A stretch of DNA of 64,000 bases from Anaeramoeba flamelloides (GCA_027625915.1 JANTQA010000023.1:4340001-4404000); one strand, 5' to 3'; numbered from the stretch's first letter, positions 13,701-25,709 are shown. The notes: generated from the letters alone by a model not told the origin. Program-made: numbers and translations.

Positions 13701-16700
13701 TTTGAATTATTTTTTAGATATGTTTTTGTCATCATATTTGTGATCTGGTCAATTTTTTTAACATTTAGTTTTCGTAATATTGGTTGGAAAGATTTTCTTT
13801 TAGAACAAAAATCTGTCGCGATTTTATGTATAGGCTTATTTTGTTTTGACAACCCAATTTGGCCAACAACAATTTTGTCGCATTCATCTATTGTCACAGT
13901 TTTGGATTCCATTTTTTTTACAATATTTTTCCTGAGTCTTTTGGTTAGTTGGTTATGTATCACAGATCATTTGAGAAAGGTTTGTATTGCTGTTTTTTCC
14001 TTTTGTTTGTTTATTTTTCTTTATTTATTATTTTTTTCTATTTTAAATTCAATGTTACAAGTTAAAATAATTTATCTCTATTTTGAATGTTTTTTTTTGA
14101 ACAAAAATTAATTTTACACATGTTGGATACTACAGTCATTCACTTATTAAAAAAAATAAGTATTTTTCCCCAAAGCAATTACTTTCATAATAATTTTGGA
14201 GAAATTTTCTGAAATTTTTAGGATTTTTTATTGTTTTAGTATCCAACGGAAAAAGGAACGTATAAAAATAATAAAAATAAAACGTAACAGGACAACTATG
14301 TCTGAAAAGGTGTTTATTTTAAAGCTAAATTTTCATATTTTATAATTTGGTAATATTCTTTCGTTGTCATAACGTTCGCTATAGTGTCAAGGTTTTTTTA
14401 TTCTGTATTTTTTGTTTAAAAAATCTTTCAGTTTTCTAATAAAAACTAAAAAATTTCTTTTTCTTTTTTTTAAATTCAAAAGAATAGATTAAAAGATTTG
14501 TTTTTATTTATTTATTTTTGAAGAGAGAAAATTAATTTCTTCTGTGTGTCGTCAACTTTTCCAGAATTTAAAAGTATAGAGGAAAATCTAAGATTTTACT
14601 CAATTCTTTTGAATTATAAAAAAGTGTTGTTAGTTTTTTTTAATTTTTGTTTTGGTTAGAAAATCATTTTGTTTTCGAAACAAAAACAAGAATAAAAATA
14701 AAAAAACAGCCTTTAGCTTTTCTTGTGTTTTCTTTTTATTTGTAAAATCTAATGTATTTCCGTTGGTTTTTTTAATTTTTGAAATAAACCGAAAATTTAT
14801 TACAATTTTCTGTTTATTCAAAAAGTGAAAAAAACCTAGAACACTTCACAAAATAAAACATAAAACCTCAAGAAAACAGTCTTTATCTTTTCAAAAATTT
14901 AAAAGAATAGAATACAATCTTTGATTTAACTCATTTATTTTGAATTCTGGAAAACAGTTGTTAGGTTTTTTTAATATGTAAAAATTAAAAGAAAATTTCA
15001 AAAATTCTAAAAAATTGCCTTTAGCTTTTTCAAAATTTAAAAGAAATGAGTAAAATATATGATTTTAATCTATTCTTTTGAATTCTGAAAACTCTGGGCA
15101 CTCTACCGCACTTGACAGAACTCGACGGCACTTTTCGGCACTTAAAGACACGATCCCACAAAAAATGATCGAAGTCTTCAATGATATCAATATTTAACTT
15201 TTTTTATCATAGCTAAAATTTAAATTTTGTTTTGGTTTTTGCTTGTTACATAAAATGATCTATTTAAACAATTAGTAAATTTTCGAAATTTTAGAATTGT
15301 TTTTGAATTTTTCTAGTTAAGGGGGTAGTATTTTTTAAAAATAAAATGAAATCTTGTAAAAATCTTGAAATTTTTTTTTTTGTAATTTGTGTTTCGTCTT
15401 ATGAAATAGGATGATTTAACCTCATCTAAATCATTTATTAATTTGGTTCTCTTTTTTGAAATCCAAAATTTACATGTTTCCAATATAAAAGGAAAAAAAA
15501 GTAGCCTATTATTTTTGTTAACTATTAAGTTAATTTCTTGAAAATGGGGAAACACATATTTTTAGTTTTATCAGTTGGAAAGTCTTGATTTCGAAAGAAA
15601 ATTTAATATTTTGTTATTCTTTTTAATAATTAATATTTCAATTCAAATCTTAGATAATAAAATTAATTGAGGTAAGGTGATTCAATAAATGAAAATTTGA
15701 ATACAAGTTTAACAAAAGTTTCTCAAGGTAAATTGATATCTATTTTGCAATTTTTTTTTTATTCTTTAAGGTTTTTAAAAAAGTTGATTACTGGTTTTCA
15801 AAAAATGAACAAAAATGTCAAAAAAATATTCAATTTTTTTTTTTATTATTGAAGAAGTGTAAATTACACTCTAGTTGCCCTTAGACTTAAATTTCCTTTC
15901 AGAAATTTAAGCGTGGAATCATAGATTTCACGATTATTAATTAATGAAAATAATTTCAAACTATCACAGTTTAAAATCAATTCATTAAGATTTATTTGTT
16001 TCAATTTATTGTGAAAAATTAATCTATCTTTTTCATAGAAAGGAAATATCCATAAAAAGTGATCAATATTTTCTATAATTTCCTTTTGTTTATATTTTAA
16101 ACATAAAGGACAAAATTTATTTGAATTTTTATTAATTACATAGTAATATCTATTTAAACAGTTAGTGAATGTTCTGAATTTTAGAATTGTTGAGCTTGAT
16201 GGATAACTTAAATATTTTTGAGTTTTAAATAAATAATTTTGATTTTTTTATTATTGTGAAATATTTTTGGACCTTCCAACTTGTTGAATTCAACAACTCG
16301 TTATATGTGTATTTGTATATTTCTTTTTTTAGTTCAATAATATCTTTTGAATTCCAATTAATTTTATTATTTATTCTTTGATTAAACTTTATTAATTTTT
16401 CTAAATTAGGAAGAGATAAAATTCCTAATTTCTTTTTGAATTTAAATTTCTTTTTATTGATAGAAATTATCATATTTTCGATTTTAAATTCTGTTTTGTA
16501 AATAAGAATTGGTGTATTTCTGTTTATTTTACATATTTCAGTAATACATGAATTAATCCAAGAATTTAAATAATTTAAAGTTTTTATTTCATAATTATAT
16601 ATTTCCAATTCATATGTCAATTGGCTTATGATAAAAGATTTAAATAATCTAATTTTTAAACTATTGTTAAGCGAGTTGTTATTGAATAACTGTTTACAGT

Positions 16701-19700
16701 TGTTATATGTTTCTTTCGCCGTTTTTAAATTATAAACAATATGTGAAATTTTATCTAAATAAATACCCAAATATTTAATTTTTTAAAAGTCTTTTGAAAC
16801 AACTGTTTTATCTTTATTAGGTTTTAATCCAAATTGAATAATTATTTCATATATTGAATTTAATTTTTGATTTAATTGATTTCTATTTCCTTTAATAATT
16901 AAAATTAAATCATCTGCAAACATTTGACAATGGTTCGATAATGGAATGATTTTTAATAAAAGAAATTGTGAAATTAGAGCAAATAAAATAGGCGATAATG
17001 GGTCTACTTGGAATATACCAAGACCTTCTCCTTGATAATATTTTAATAAAAAAAAATTAATAATTTTATTTATAATAAATTTTTTTATTGTTTTTCTAAT
17101 TATTTTAAAACTTATTGAATCAAAATATTTAGCTATATCAATCATTATAATATAAGTTTTATTATTTTCATTTTCAAAAATATTCAATTTTAAATAATTT
17201 TTTTAACAAATTGTTTGGTCTTATTTACAAGAACCCTAATAACAATTCAAATCACTTTTTTCATAAAAAAATTGATTTTGAATTTTGTGGATAAAATTAC
17301 AAAATTCCAAATATCTTCTTGATAATTTTATTTTGAAAAATCAAATGTTATCTTTGAACAAAAACAAAATTTCTTGGTAAAATTTTTAAATAGCTTTAAA
17401 ATTTTAATTATTATAACTACCATTCGGAAAAAAATACAATTATTTTCCAATCAGTTCAATAAATCAATTTTTTTGGTTAACCAAAAGTTTTGTCTTAAAA
17501 AAGAAAAAAAAATCTATAGATTAATATTCCTTGTAAAAAAGACTTTTTGTTGTATAATAATGATGTAAATGACAATAAACGGGGTAAAAACTTGTTTATA
17601 ATGTGAGAAATCAAATGAATTTCAATAGTTTTCTTTTTCAGAAAAAATGGAAAAAAAAAATTGATCTAAAAAAAAAATATTCTTTTTAAGGGTTTATTAG
17701 TCGATCATAATTTTTTGGCACTTGGAATATACAAAATTTGTAAGTAGGGAATGACAAAAATAACATATTTTAAAATTTTGCACTGTTGTCGTAGAGTACT
17801 GATTCCTTAAATGTTTTTTTTTATTAATATTTTCAGTATTTGAAAGGATATAGTAAAATCAAAGATTTTTCTCAATTCCTAAAAATTCTGTAAAATTGTT
17901 GTTATATTTTTTTTAAAACAAGTTATTCAACGAAAATTTTATAAAAATTTCTTTTTATTTCGTATACTAAAAAAACATATGAACGCTACGATATGACATG
18001 TTTAAAATTACAATTTTGTTCTTTTATAATTTTTAGATATTGTTGAACTTACTGGAATAGTAGTGTTATTCTAATTTTGGTCGTCCAAAAAACTTTAATT
18101 CAAAATCTAATACTTTTATTTCCTCAATATATCAATTAATATTCCCATTTTCAAGTGTTCAAAATTTTCGACCAATTTTTATTTTTTCAAAATTTAATGC
18201 TTCTAATTTTTCAAAATATTTGGTTTTATTAATTTCTTTCAAATTAAAAATACATTTAGAGACACTCTTAGGAAAATTAACAGTGGTTTTATCGTTGTTT
18301 TCCAGTGTTTTTCTGTTTTATTCTTTAAATTTAACCATTTTCTAACCAACACAAGTATTAAAAAACCCAAACAATATTTTCGAACTTTGATTATTTTTAA
18401 AAATGTTGAAGTATTGCTTTTTATTTTTGTTTTTAATTGATTAAAAATATTTTTTTCACAATTATTCATGCGAAGGATACCCACCCAAATTATTTTTATG
18501 TTTTAAAAAGCAAAAACAAAAAATTGAAAAGAAAAATTAAATTAAATTAAATTCATAACACACCTAGATTAAAAATGGTTTTATAATAAGCAGTTGGTAA
18601 AAATCAATAAAATAAAATAATGCAATTTTTAATTAAGAAGTCCCAAAATTACAGTTATAATACATTTGGTTAATTTATTTTAGTTTCATTGGTGATCGTG
18701 AATGTTTATTTGGGAATTGTTGTTTGTTTAATTGTTGTCCTTTCTTTATTCTTTTTGATATCCTAGATATTTTTTGCCTTTTACTTACTTCTTTTTTTTT
18801 TTCACAAATTACACATATTCACATATACGGATACACCAGTATTATTAAGTAAACACTTGATCTTTTTTCCTTTGTAACTCTTCTTTCCAATATAAAGAAA
18901 ATTCATCCAAGGATAAAAATATAATTAATAATTCTCTTTTATTCAAAAAATGGGGGGAATTACTTTTCATCATTTTTTTTCTTATGTTTAAGACTTTTTC
19001 TAATATAACAAATAATGAATTAAATCATTTTATTCATTGCATTTATTTAATTTTGGCACTTTATTGTTATAAATTAATCCTGTAAAACAGTGCTAACGGT
19101 TTATAAGAAAGTCATTATTGGTTTTGGAAATCTTTCAAAAATAATACTCTTTTTTCTTTACTGTTTTAATCAAGTGAAATTTTTAGATTTACAGGGAATA
19201 TAGCAATTTTTTACTTGATCTCTAAATATAAAAATAGTAAATGGTGTTTATTTAAAGGTAATTCTCAAAAAAATAACCAAAAATTGTGTTATTTTTAATT
19301 CTAAACACTTAGTGCTAGTTTAAAAAAAATAAAAAAAAAATAAAAAAATTTAAATCTAATTTATTTTTACAAATTTTAATAATCGTAAAAAATACCTACC
19401 AATCTCTTCAAATAATAAAAATACAACAACAAAATAAATAAATCAAAAAAAAATAAAAAAAATATTAATAGAAAGTCGATAAACATTCAATATTGAAATT
19501 TTATATCCCAAGAATTTTACCATCATTATTAATTTTTATTCCTTATCTTATTACTACTTGCTGGGAAAGAATAAGAGACAAATCTGATCCACAGTTTGAA
19601 TCAAAAAGTGATATGAGTGGTTATGTAATTTATCATATAATGATTTCTATTGGATTTTTGCTATATTTAATTTGGTTTTGTATTTCAACGGTGCTTGCAT

Positions 19701-20113
19701 TTCGTTCAATAAGAAAGATAAATGAACATAAGAAAAGATATTATGTATTCATTTTCTTGACACTAATTTCAATATTTTTTACAATTTTCGTTTTTCTATT
19801 AAATTTAATACAAAGATTCGAAAACACTTCAATACAATTTTTGGGAATGTATTCAATTTATAATTTCTATTTAATGTTTTATTCTTTTATTTTATTGCCT
19901 GTGAATAAATTTTCAAGAAAAAAGCATTTTGGATCAAAAAAAGGTGGATCTGTCCATAGTGACGAAAAGGAACTTATAGATGCAATTGATGAGCAAACAG
20001 ATCCTGAGACAGATCCTGAGACAAACCCTGATATTAATCGTTTCAGTAATGATTCAAACAATCTTTCAAACATTTCAGACAATAATGAAAAGTCTACATC
20101 AGAAAGTAATTAG
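7783..20113 (+). CDS. TMEM181: TMEM181-like multi-pass membrane protein, four exons
   Basis: The exons are 7783-8157, 8342-8467, 13671-13979 and 19472-20113, all joined in phase 0, giving about 483 residues. Introns are 184, 5203 and 5492 bp. A first membrane helix (residues 18-37) precedes a lumenal/extracellular beta-rich domain. Helices follow at about 178-200, 210-232, 240-262, 280-298, 320-347, 360-383 and 393-413, and then an acidic Ser/Asn-rich tail with a TDPETDPE repeat. Family landmarks run contiguously across the junctions: the FELFFRY start of the helical bundle, DxxxLEQKS, DNPIWP, SWLCI, FYIPRILPS and FLGMYSIYNFYLMFYSF. From memory these align with the animal TMEM181/GPR178 (Wntless-related) family without gaps at exon borders, so the long introns are believable. 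The animal protein is a GPCR-like protein of uncertain ligand; its function in this organism is unknown. The final stop is TAG. Confidence 0.88.
9009..9463. repeat. inverted-repeat element inside TMEM181 intron 2
   Basis: The terminal inverted repeats read CTGTTGAGAGAAAAATGTTG on the left and CAACACTTTTCTCTCAACAG on the right, 455 bp apart. The next sequence inwards (a TAGAACCTGAAAATG block and a TTCTCAATTAAAAATGG block) resembles the inner ends of family B. No ORF is present. It is MITE-like. Confidence 0.55.
11650..12215. repeat. inverted-repeat element in TMEM181 intron 2
   Basis: Arms of about 57 bp at 11655-11711 and 12155-12211 are inverted copies, with a doubled 'ggtcaaattt' motif in each. 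The interior contains the C-rich telomere-like tract at about 12045-12092. No ORF was seen. Confidence 0.5.
12600..13180 (+). repeat. hairpin-module repeat (family K) in TMEM181 intron 2
   Basis: Three copies of the ~55-bp alpha hairpin (starting at about 12705, 12836 and 13084) alternate with a ~75-bp beta hairpin (12952-13030) and short CTCAAGAAAACCG linkers. The alpha arms read AAAAGAATTGAGTAAAATC and GATTTTACTCTATTCTTTT. The copy ends in the tail CACTTGAATGCACTCGGTGG. Confidence 0.6.
13144..13367 (-). other. GC-richer open frame of unknown origin in intron 2
   Basis: On the minus strand this stretch reads as an uninterrupted protein-like sequence (IETKYDWIKSPLNLWRRSD, then WENWQISRRSATSLIQIGD). 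It is rich in Trp, Arg and Ser, unlike the surrounding Phe/Lys/Asn shadows. It is antisense to the TMEM181-like gene, between a family K repeat and exon 3. I do not recognise it. It may be a captured gene fragment or part of a mobile element. Confidence 0.3.
14440..15160 (+). repeat. largest hairpin-module repeat (family K), TMEM181 intron 3
   Basis: Three alpha hairpins (about 14562, 14890 and 15035) are interleaved with two different beta-type palindromes (14635-14690 and about 14765-14840) and end in the GC-richer tail 15095-15160. The tail contains GGCACTCTACCGCACTTGAC and several GGCACTT motifs. Module order differs from the copy at 12600-13180. Confidence 0.6.
15165..15310 (-). mobile_element. 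small degenerate LINE 3'-end fragment
   Basis: The stretch 'atctatttaaacaattagtaaatt..ttttagaattg' matches the part of the LINE copy at 15838-17175 that encodes the region before its CPLC zinc motif. It is short and decayed, with no usable frame. Confidence 0.35.
15321..15560 (+). repeat. dispersed ~240-bp repeat (family J, copy 1)
   Basis: It matches 26770-27020 in the same orientation. Both hold AAAATGAAATCTTG, GTGTTTCG(T/A)CTTATGAAAT and GAAATCCAAAATT.(A/G)CATGTTTCC in the same order. Minus-strand ORFs over both copies arise from the repeat and were not called as genes. Confidence 0.5.
15838..17175 (-). mobile_element. 5'-truncated non-LTR retrotransposon (LINE) copy 1
   Basis: Reading on the minus strand, the reverse-transcriptase palm begins at once: YIIMIDIAKYFDS, then GEGLGIFQVDPLSPILFAL, then MFADDLILI, then GLKPNKDKT. 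It continues through YLGIYLDK, a thumb/connection region, and a C-terminal zinc motif (KFCPLC..HFLW) to about 15860. One in-frame TAA lies just before the YLGIYLDK motif and one frame change lies near 16225, so it is dead. The 5' half (endonuclease region) is absent. The 3' end is A-rich. A 16-bp target-site duplication (15822-15837 and 17176-17191) frames it. It sits antisense in intron 3 of the TMEM181-like gene. The fairly intact duplication suggests a comparatively recent insertion; the clade was not assigned. Confidence 0.85.
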
Positions 20114-22700
20114 CCATCGTAAAATTTGTATTTATTTTTAATTCTTGATTTCATTTAGCCGATTTATTGAAATACGATGATGAAATTTACAACCTAATAA
20201 AATTATATTAATTTAACAATTTATTAATTTTTTTTTTTTTTTTTTCATTTCTCAATCAAATTTCCAAAATCAATGCTTGTTTATCCGCTCTAAATCATTT
20301 AAATTTGAATAAATATTTAATAATTTTTCTCAAATTAAATTAAAATTCCCAATCTTCTAAACAATTAAAATCGTTTAAATAATAGTAATACTAGAATTTC
20401 TTTCCAATTTGGAAATAATTTTGAATTTACAAACTATTTGAATCTTTTTTTGTTTTTTTTGATTATTATATCATTTTATTTTTTCAATTAAGTCATATGT
20501 TTAGATTAGATTGGAAATTTTTTTTAGATTCATTAATATTAGCATTAAATTTGGTTCTTTGAATTCGAAAAACTCAAATTAAAATTTGTTGATCTTCTCG
20601 AATCATCTGATAGATCAATCATTTTTAGTGAAAATTTCAACAAATTAAGGAATATATTTGTTTGTTCTCTTCATCAGCCATTTTTTGAGTGTTTTTTTTT
20701 CTTTAAAATAATAACCATTTACCAATTATGAAATCTGTTTTGTTAGATCATAAAAAAAATAAAATTCCAAAATTTGAAAGAAAGTTTAAATTGAGCAAAG
20801 TTAAATAGAAAAATCATCTAAAATTAGTTGATCTTCTCTAACCCTTTGATCGATCAATTAAAAATAGTGAAATTTCAACAAATTTATAAAAACAATATTT
20901 TACCATACTGGTTTCATCATTTTGAAACCCAAAATTTTTATTTTTTATTGTTTTTTTTTCTATTATTTCTATAAAAATGGGTTACTGATAAAAAAAATAA
21001 TCGCTAGTTAACTTCAGCATGATCCGATCTTAAGTTGAATAAACTATAAAAAAATTGAGATTTTTTTTTTGCCTATTTTTGATGTTGAATTTACATTTTT
21101 TTGAACGGGGTTTGGAAGTACATATGATACAATAACTCTAAATTTGATTGAATTTTATTATCAAATTATCAATTAGTTGAGATTTATTAAACAATATGTT
21201 TTTTTTGTTCTTTGACTTTTTTAAAAAAGTTGATTTCTCATTTTCAAAAAATGAAAAAAAATAAAAACAATATCAATTTTGAAAACTTTTTTAAACAAAA
21301 CATTTGATCATTACTCACAAGTATCGTTATTCAATTTAAATCATTATTGTCAGAAAAAAAATTGATTTTATATTTTGAGGAGAAAATTACCTAACTTACA
21401 AATAACTTCTAGTAAAATGTATTTTGAAAGATTGAATTTCATATGTCCTTAATAAAATTAAGCACTATTTTTTTCTGATTAATATTTTTCGAAATCTAGC
21501 TTTCTAAAAAAATTCAATTAACCACTGTGATAATTTTTTTGAGAATAAAAATACTCTCAACTTTTGAATATCAAAAATATTTTTTGAAATTACGGTAAAC
21601 TTTTTTATTTTGTTTTGAACAATTGGGGCTGAGAAAAGTTTGAAATCAAAGAATAAGTTAATATATTAAATTAGAATGCTTTTCCAGGGAGTTTATCTTT
21701 TTAGTTTAACTTTTTTTTAATTTTACCATTTATAACTAAAAAAAACATTTGAAGACCCAATTAGTGCCTTTTGTGAAAAGAACATTCCCATAATTTAGAA
21801 TTTGTTTTAGTCAATGAGTTAAAACAAGATAGTGTATCAAAAAATATATATAATTTCAAGTGTTAATTCAATGATTTTGGCAAAACATGTTTTCAAGACA
21901 AAGTTAAATTGAAACTTTATTTATTTTTATTTTTTATTTTAGTTTTTTTAATTGTATTAATGGAAGGTATTTGATTAGTTTTCCATTTTTAGTGTTTTTT
22001 GGTTCGTAGAGACATATTATCATAAAAACACATTTTCTGAGGAAAAATTATATAGTTGTTTGGAAATTTTAATCAAGGTTAAAACTATCTTTATTAAAAT
22101 AATACTAATCTTTTTAAATAGGTTTAAAAAATATCTATTTTGTTTTCTATCTAAAAGAATTAAACCCCAATTCAAAATTTTTAACACATCAAAATTCTAT
22201 TGGTGAAAAAAAAATCTTATTTAATCACTTCAAGAAGATTTACCAAATTAGAACCATTTGCTAATTGAAATGCTAACACTTGTTTATATTTTAAAATACT
22301 CACAAAACAATAAATAAATAATTATCTTTACAAATAAATCATGGGTGTGTTAAAAATTTTGGAGAGAGCAAAACAAAAAAATACATTAGTAAATTTGTTG
22401 AAATTCTATTAGGAATATTGATGGATCAAATGGTTAGATACTACCAACTAATTGTATTTGAGTTCTTCTATTTGGTACAACTCAACTTTAACCTAATATC
22501 AATGGTTGAAAAAAATTTTGATCCAACGAAACAAATTACGTAATTAAAACAATGAAATGATACCAAAAACTAAAAGATGAAAAAATGATTTTCATATTTT
22601 ACAAAAATCAAAATTATCTCCAATTTCAATGAAATTGTATTATTGTGATTGTTTGGAACGTTTTAGCTGTGTCGAAAATTTTGAATTTTAGTTTATCTCA
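20114..22700. other. intergenic, no gene recognised
   Basis: The sequence is AT-rich with homopolymers. A ~60-bp direct repeat beginning GTTGATCTTCTC occurs at 20588-20648 and 20828-20888, with a weaker third copy near 59806-59850. Nothing else is supported. Confidence 0.4.
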
Positions 22701-23154
22701 TAAAAATTTAACATAAATTTTATTTTTTTTTATTTTTATAGGTAAGGTTTTCTAAATTACACCATAGGTGCCCTTTTCCTTAAATTGCCTTTCATAAATG
22801 TAAGTGTAAAATTAGAGATTCTACGATTATTAATTAATGAAAATAATTTTAAGATATCTTGATTTAAAATTATTTCATTAAAATTTAATTCTTTTAATTT
22901 ATTTAAAAAAAATTCAGTCTATATTTTGGATAGGAAGGAAATACTGATATAAAAAGTGATCACTATTTTCTAATATCTCTTTATGTTCATATCTTAAAAA
23001 TAAAGGACAAATATGATTTGAGTTTTTATTGATTACCTAGTAATTTCTATTTAAGTAGTAAGTAAATTTTCTGAATTTTAGTATTGTTGAGCTGTATGGA
23101 TAACTTAAGTATTTTTGATTAATAAATATTTTTTTTTTGATTTTTAATTAAACT

Positions 23155-23815
23155 GTTTTTCAGTTAAAGGGGCCCAGTTGTAATGGTATAATACATGTAT
23201 TTAAAGGGTTTGCATAGATATTAGAAGAAAATTTTTATTTTGGAAATTTTCAAAATTGAAATCATTTTTTAACATTTTTACACATTTTTTTTTTTTTTTC
23301 GGTTTTTTTTTAAAAAAGTAATTCAGTTTCAAAATGTTTTTTATATCAAGATCAATAGTCACTTGGTAAAAATGTGTTATTCTAATGGTTATTGAAACCG
23401 TGGAAATGATCGTTGAGAAATCATATTGATTTCTATTGCAATTCTATTCGATCTTTGATCTTGATATTTGTTTAATAAATGTGAAAATTTTTTACTTCAT
23501 TTTCATTTCCTTTTTCAAATAGAGACCACAAATACCAACAAACTTTGTTTTGGGGCTTAATTTCTAAAATAAAAATATGGAAAATGAAGTGAAAAATGTT
23601 TCATATTTATTATTCAAATACCAGTAGAAGTTCAAAACGAACATTGTTGTTTTTATCAATATGGCGCTAAGAATTTGAGTTTTTCAATTTTTAAGAAAAT
23701 CTATTGATTAATTAGTTTTCTTTCAGACATATATTAATAATTCTTTGATGCGTATTATTCTGTTTATTTCTTATTTGTTCTTCAAAGGCCAATTATATAA
23801 AATAATTGATATTGA
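23155..23815 (+). repeat. dispersed repeat family C, copy 1 (inside LINE copy 2)
   Basis: It matches 59030-59535 along most of its length, and part of it (23300-23640) matches 29600-30160 almost exactly: CAATAGTCACTTGGTAAAAA, then ATTGAAACCGTGGAAATGAT. Relative to the 59-kb copy it carries an extra ~180-bp block (about 23480-23640) with inverted ends near ACTTCATTTTC and GAAAATGAAGT. Confidence 0.65.
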
Positions 23816-23869
23816 AAAAAATGTTGGGCGCCTTTGACTGAAACAGAATTTATTTGAAAATATTCTTTT

Positions 23870-24165
23870 GGGGTGTAGTAGGGTGCTGTCAAGCGCGGTA
23901 GAGTGCCTAGGTTTTTTTTGATTTTTGAAATGAAATAACAATTATATAAATTTTCTTTTAATTTCCAAAAGTAAAAAAAACCTAAGGAAAATCTATTGAT
24001 TTTACAAATAAACAGAAAACTCAAAAAAACCTAACCACTTTTTTTAAAAAACTTTAGAAATGAAAAGGAAATTAAAAAAAGGCTAATAATGGTTTTCCAA
24101 AATTCAAAAGAATTGAGTAAAATCTAAGATTTTACTCTATTCTTTTAAATGTGAGAAAACCGAAC
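23870..24165 (-). repeat. hairpin-module repeat (family K) inside LINE copy 2
   Basis: It starts with the tail in reverse (GGGTGCTGTCAAGCGCGGTA then GAGTGCCTAGG). A beta palindrome bounded by CCTAGG and CCTAAGG follows, then a short AAAATCTATTGATTTT palindrome, then an alpha hairpin at about 24100-24150. Confidence 0.6.
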
Positions 24166-24999
24166 GATATTTCAAACTTGTATAATTCAACAACTTATTA
24201 TAATTATAATTAAAAATTCTTTTTTTAAGAAGTTTTAGTTTCTTTGAATTCCAATTAATATTATTGTTAATTCTTTGGTTAAATTTTATTAGTTTATTAA
24301 AATAAGTCAGAGATAAATTTATAATTTATTTTTGAAGTTAAATTTCAATTTATTGATTGAAATTACCAACTTTTCGAATTTAAATTCTGTTTTATAGATG
24401 AGAGTGGGTTATTTCAGTTTATTTGGCATATTTCGGTAATACATGTGATAGTCCAGGAATTTAAATAATTTCGGGTTGCAATTTTAGAGATATATATTTC
24501 TAAACCATATGTGAATTGAATTAATAAAAAAGATAAAAATAATCTAATTTTCAAATTATTTGTTAAAAAATTATTATTGAATAATTGTTTAGAATGGTTA
24601 TACGTTTCTTTTGCCTTTTTCAGATTCTTTTTAAATGTGAAATTTTTTCTAAAAAAAAAATCCAAAAATAGATTTTATTATAATTCATTTCAAATAGACT
24701 ATTTAGTATATAATAGTGATTAAAATATTCAAAAAACATAGTCAAAACTTTTTATATTATAAGAAATAAAATCAATTTCGATCTTTTTTTGTTATAAAAA
24801 ATAGATAAAAAAATTGATTTCACTGAAAAAATTTTCATTTCAGGCTTTATTCATCGATCAGAATTTTTTCGCGCTTCAGTATACAAAATTCTTAAGTAGA
24901 GAATATCACGAATAATCTATTTAAATAATTTACCCTGTTGCTATGAAAGATAGGTCACTTAATTAATTTTTTTTAACATGCTGATATTTACATAATAAA

Positions 25000-25140
25000 C
25001 AGGAAAAAATTTTCACTTCATTGAAATTTCTTTTTTTCATTAAGAGAGTTTTCAAGAAAGTGGATTGTAGTTTGTGATCTCTATTTGAAAAAGGAAAACG
25101 AAAATGAAGTGAAAATTTTTATCAATATATTTTATAAATA
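25000..25140. repeat. ~130-bp inverted-end repeat (family M)
   Basis: The ends read AAATTTTCACTTCATT and AATGAAGTGAAAATTT around a conserved 'gattgtagtttgtgatct' centre. Related copies lie at 23480-23640, 30010-30150 and 41755-41885, and half a copy at about 35005-35060. Confidence 0.5.
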
Positions 25141-25644
25141 ACAGTATTGTGTTACTTTCTTTTTTATTTTCTAATTAATTTTATTCCAAGATTCATAAAT
25201 CTTAAAATAACACACAAATAAAAAAAGAATTATCATTTACAAATTCTTGGTTATTATTCTAAGAATTCTAATACTTGAAAAGAAAATATTTTTAGAATAA
25301 AAAAGATCGATAAGGCTCAAATTTTGCTAAAAAATTATTGCAAATGTAAAATTTTTTTGCATAGTTAGAGAGTTATTTTTGAAATCGTCCGATTACTAAA
25401 TGCTGTGAATAAGATATCAATGTCAAATTAAGGATGTTTGAAAAAAAGATTATTGCAAAAAAGAAAATTGAAAAAAACCAAAAAAAATTTTTTTTTTTTT
25501 TTTTTTTTTTTGTGGAGGATAAAAGAGTGCCAAAGAACCAAGAACTAAGAAAGAGTTAATAGCAGAGATAAAATAAGAATTTCTTTTTGTTATTTTTTTT
25601 TTGGAATTCTGAATATTTGTTCTTTTTTGTATAGTCTAAATAAT

Positions 25645-25647
<3 letters not shown>

Positions 25648-25708
<61 letters not shown>
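25648..25708. repeat. 61-base T homopolymer
   Basis: An unbroken run of 61 T on the plus strand, followed by T-runs split by single G up to about 25745. It lies about 110 bases downstream of the stop of the minus-strand bZIP gene, so it is an A-run on that gene's strand. It is much longer than other homopolymers here. Confidence 0.9.

Positions 25709-25709
<1 letters not shown>

Larger units (their letters stand above)
22735..24668 (-). mobile_element. LINE copy 2, interrupted by a ~1-kb repeat block
   Basis: Two blocks align with LINE copy 1. 22735-23150 matches its 3' end (C-terminal zinc region and the GTGTAATTTA terminus). 24175-24668 matches the thumb region: AKETYNHSKQLFNNN and LNSWTITCITEICQIN against AKETYNNCKQLFNNN and LNSWINSCITEICKIN in copy 1. 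The copies break at the point equivalent to about 16243 of copy 1, where roughly 1 kb of other repeats (23155-24165) is inserted. No reverse-transcriptase active site is kept. It is older than copy 1. Confidence 0.75.
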
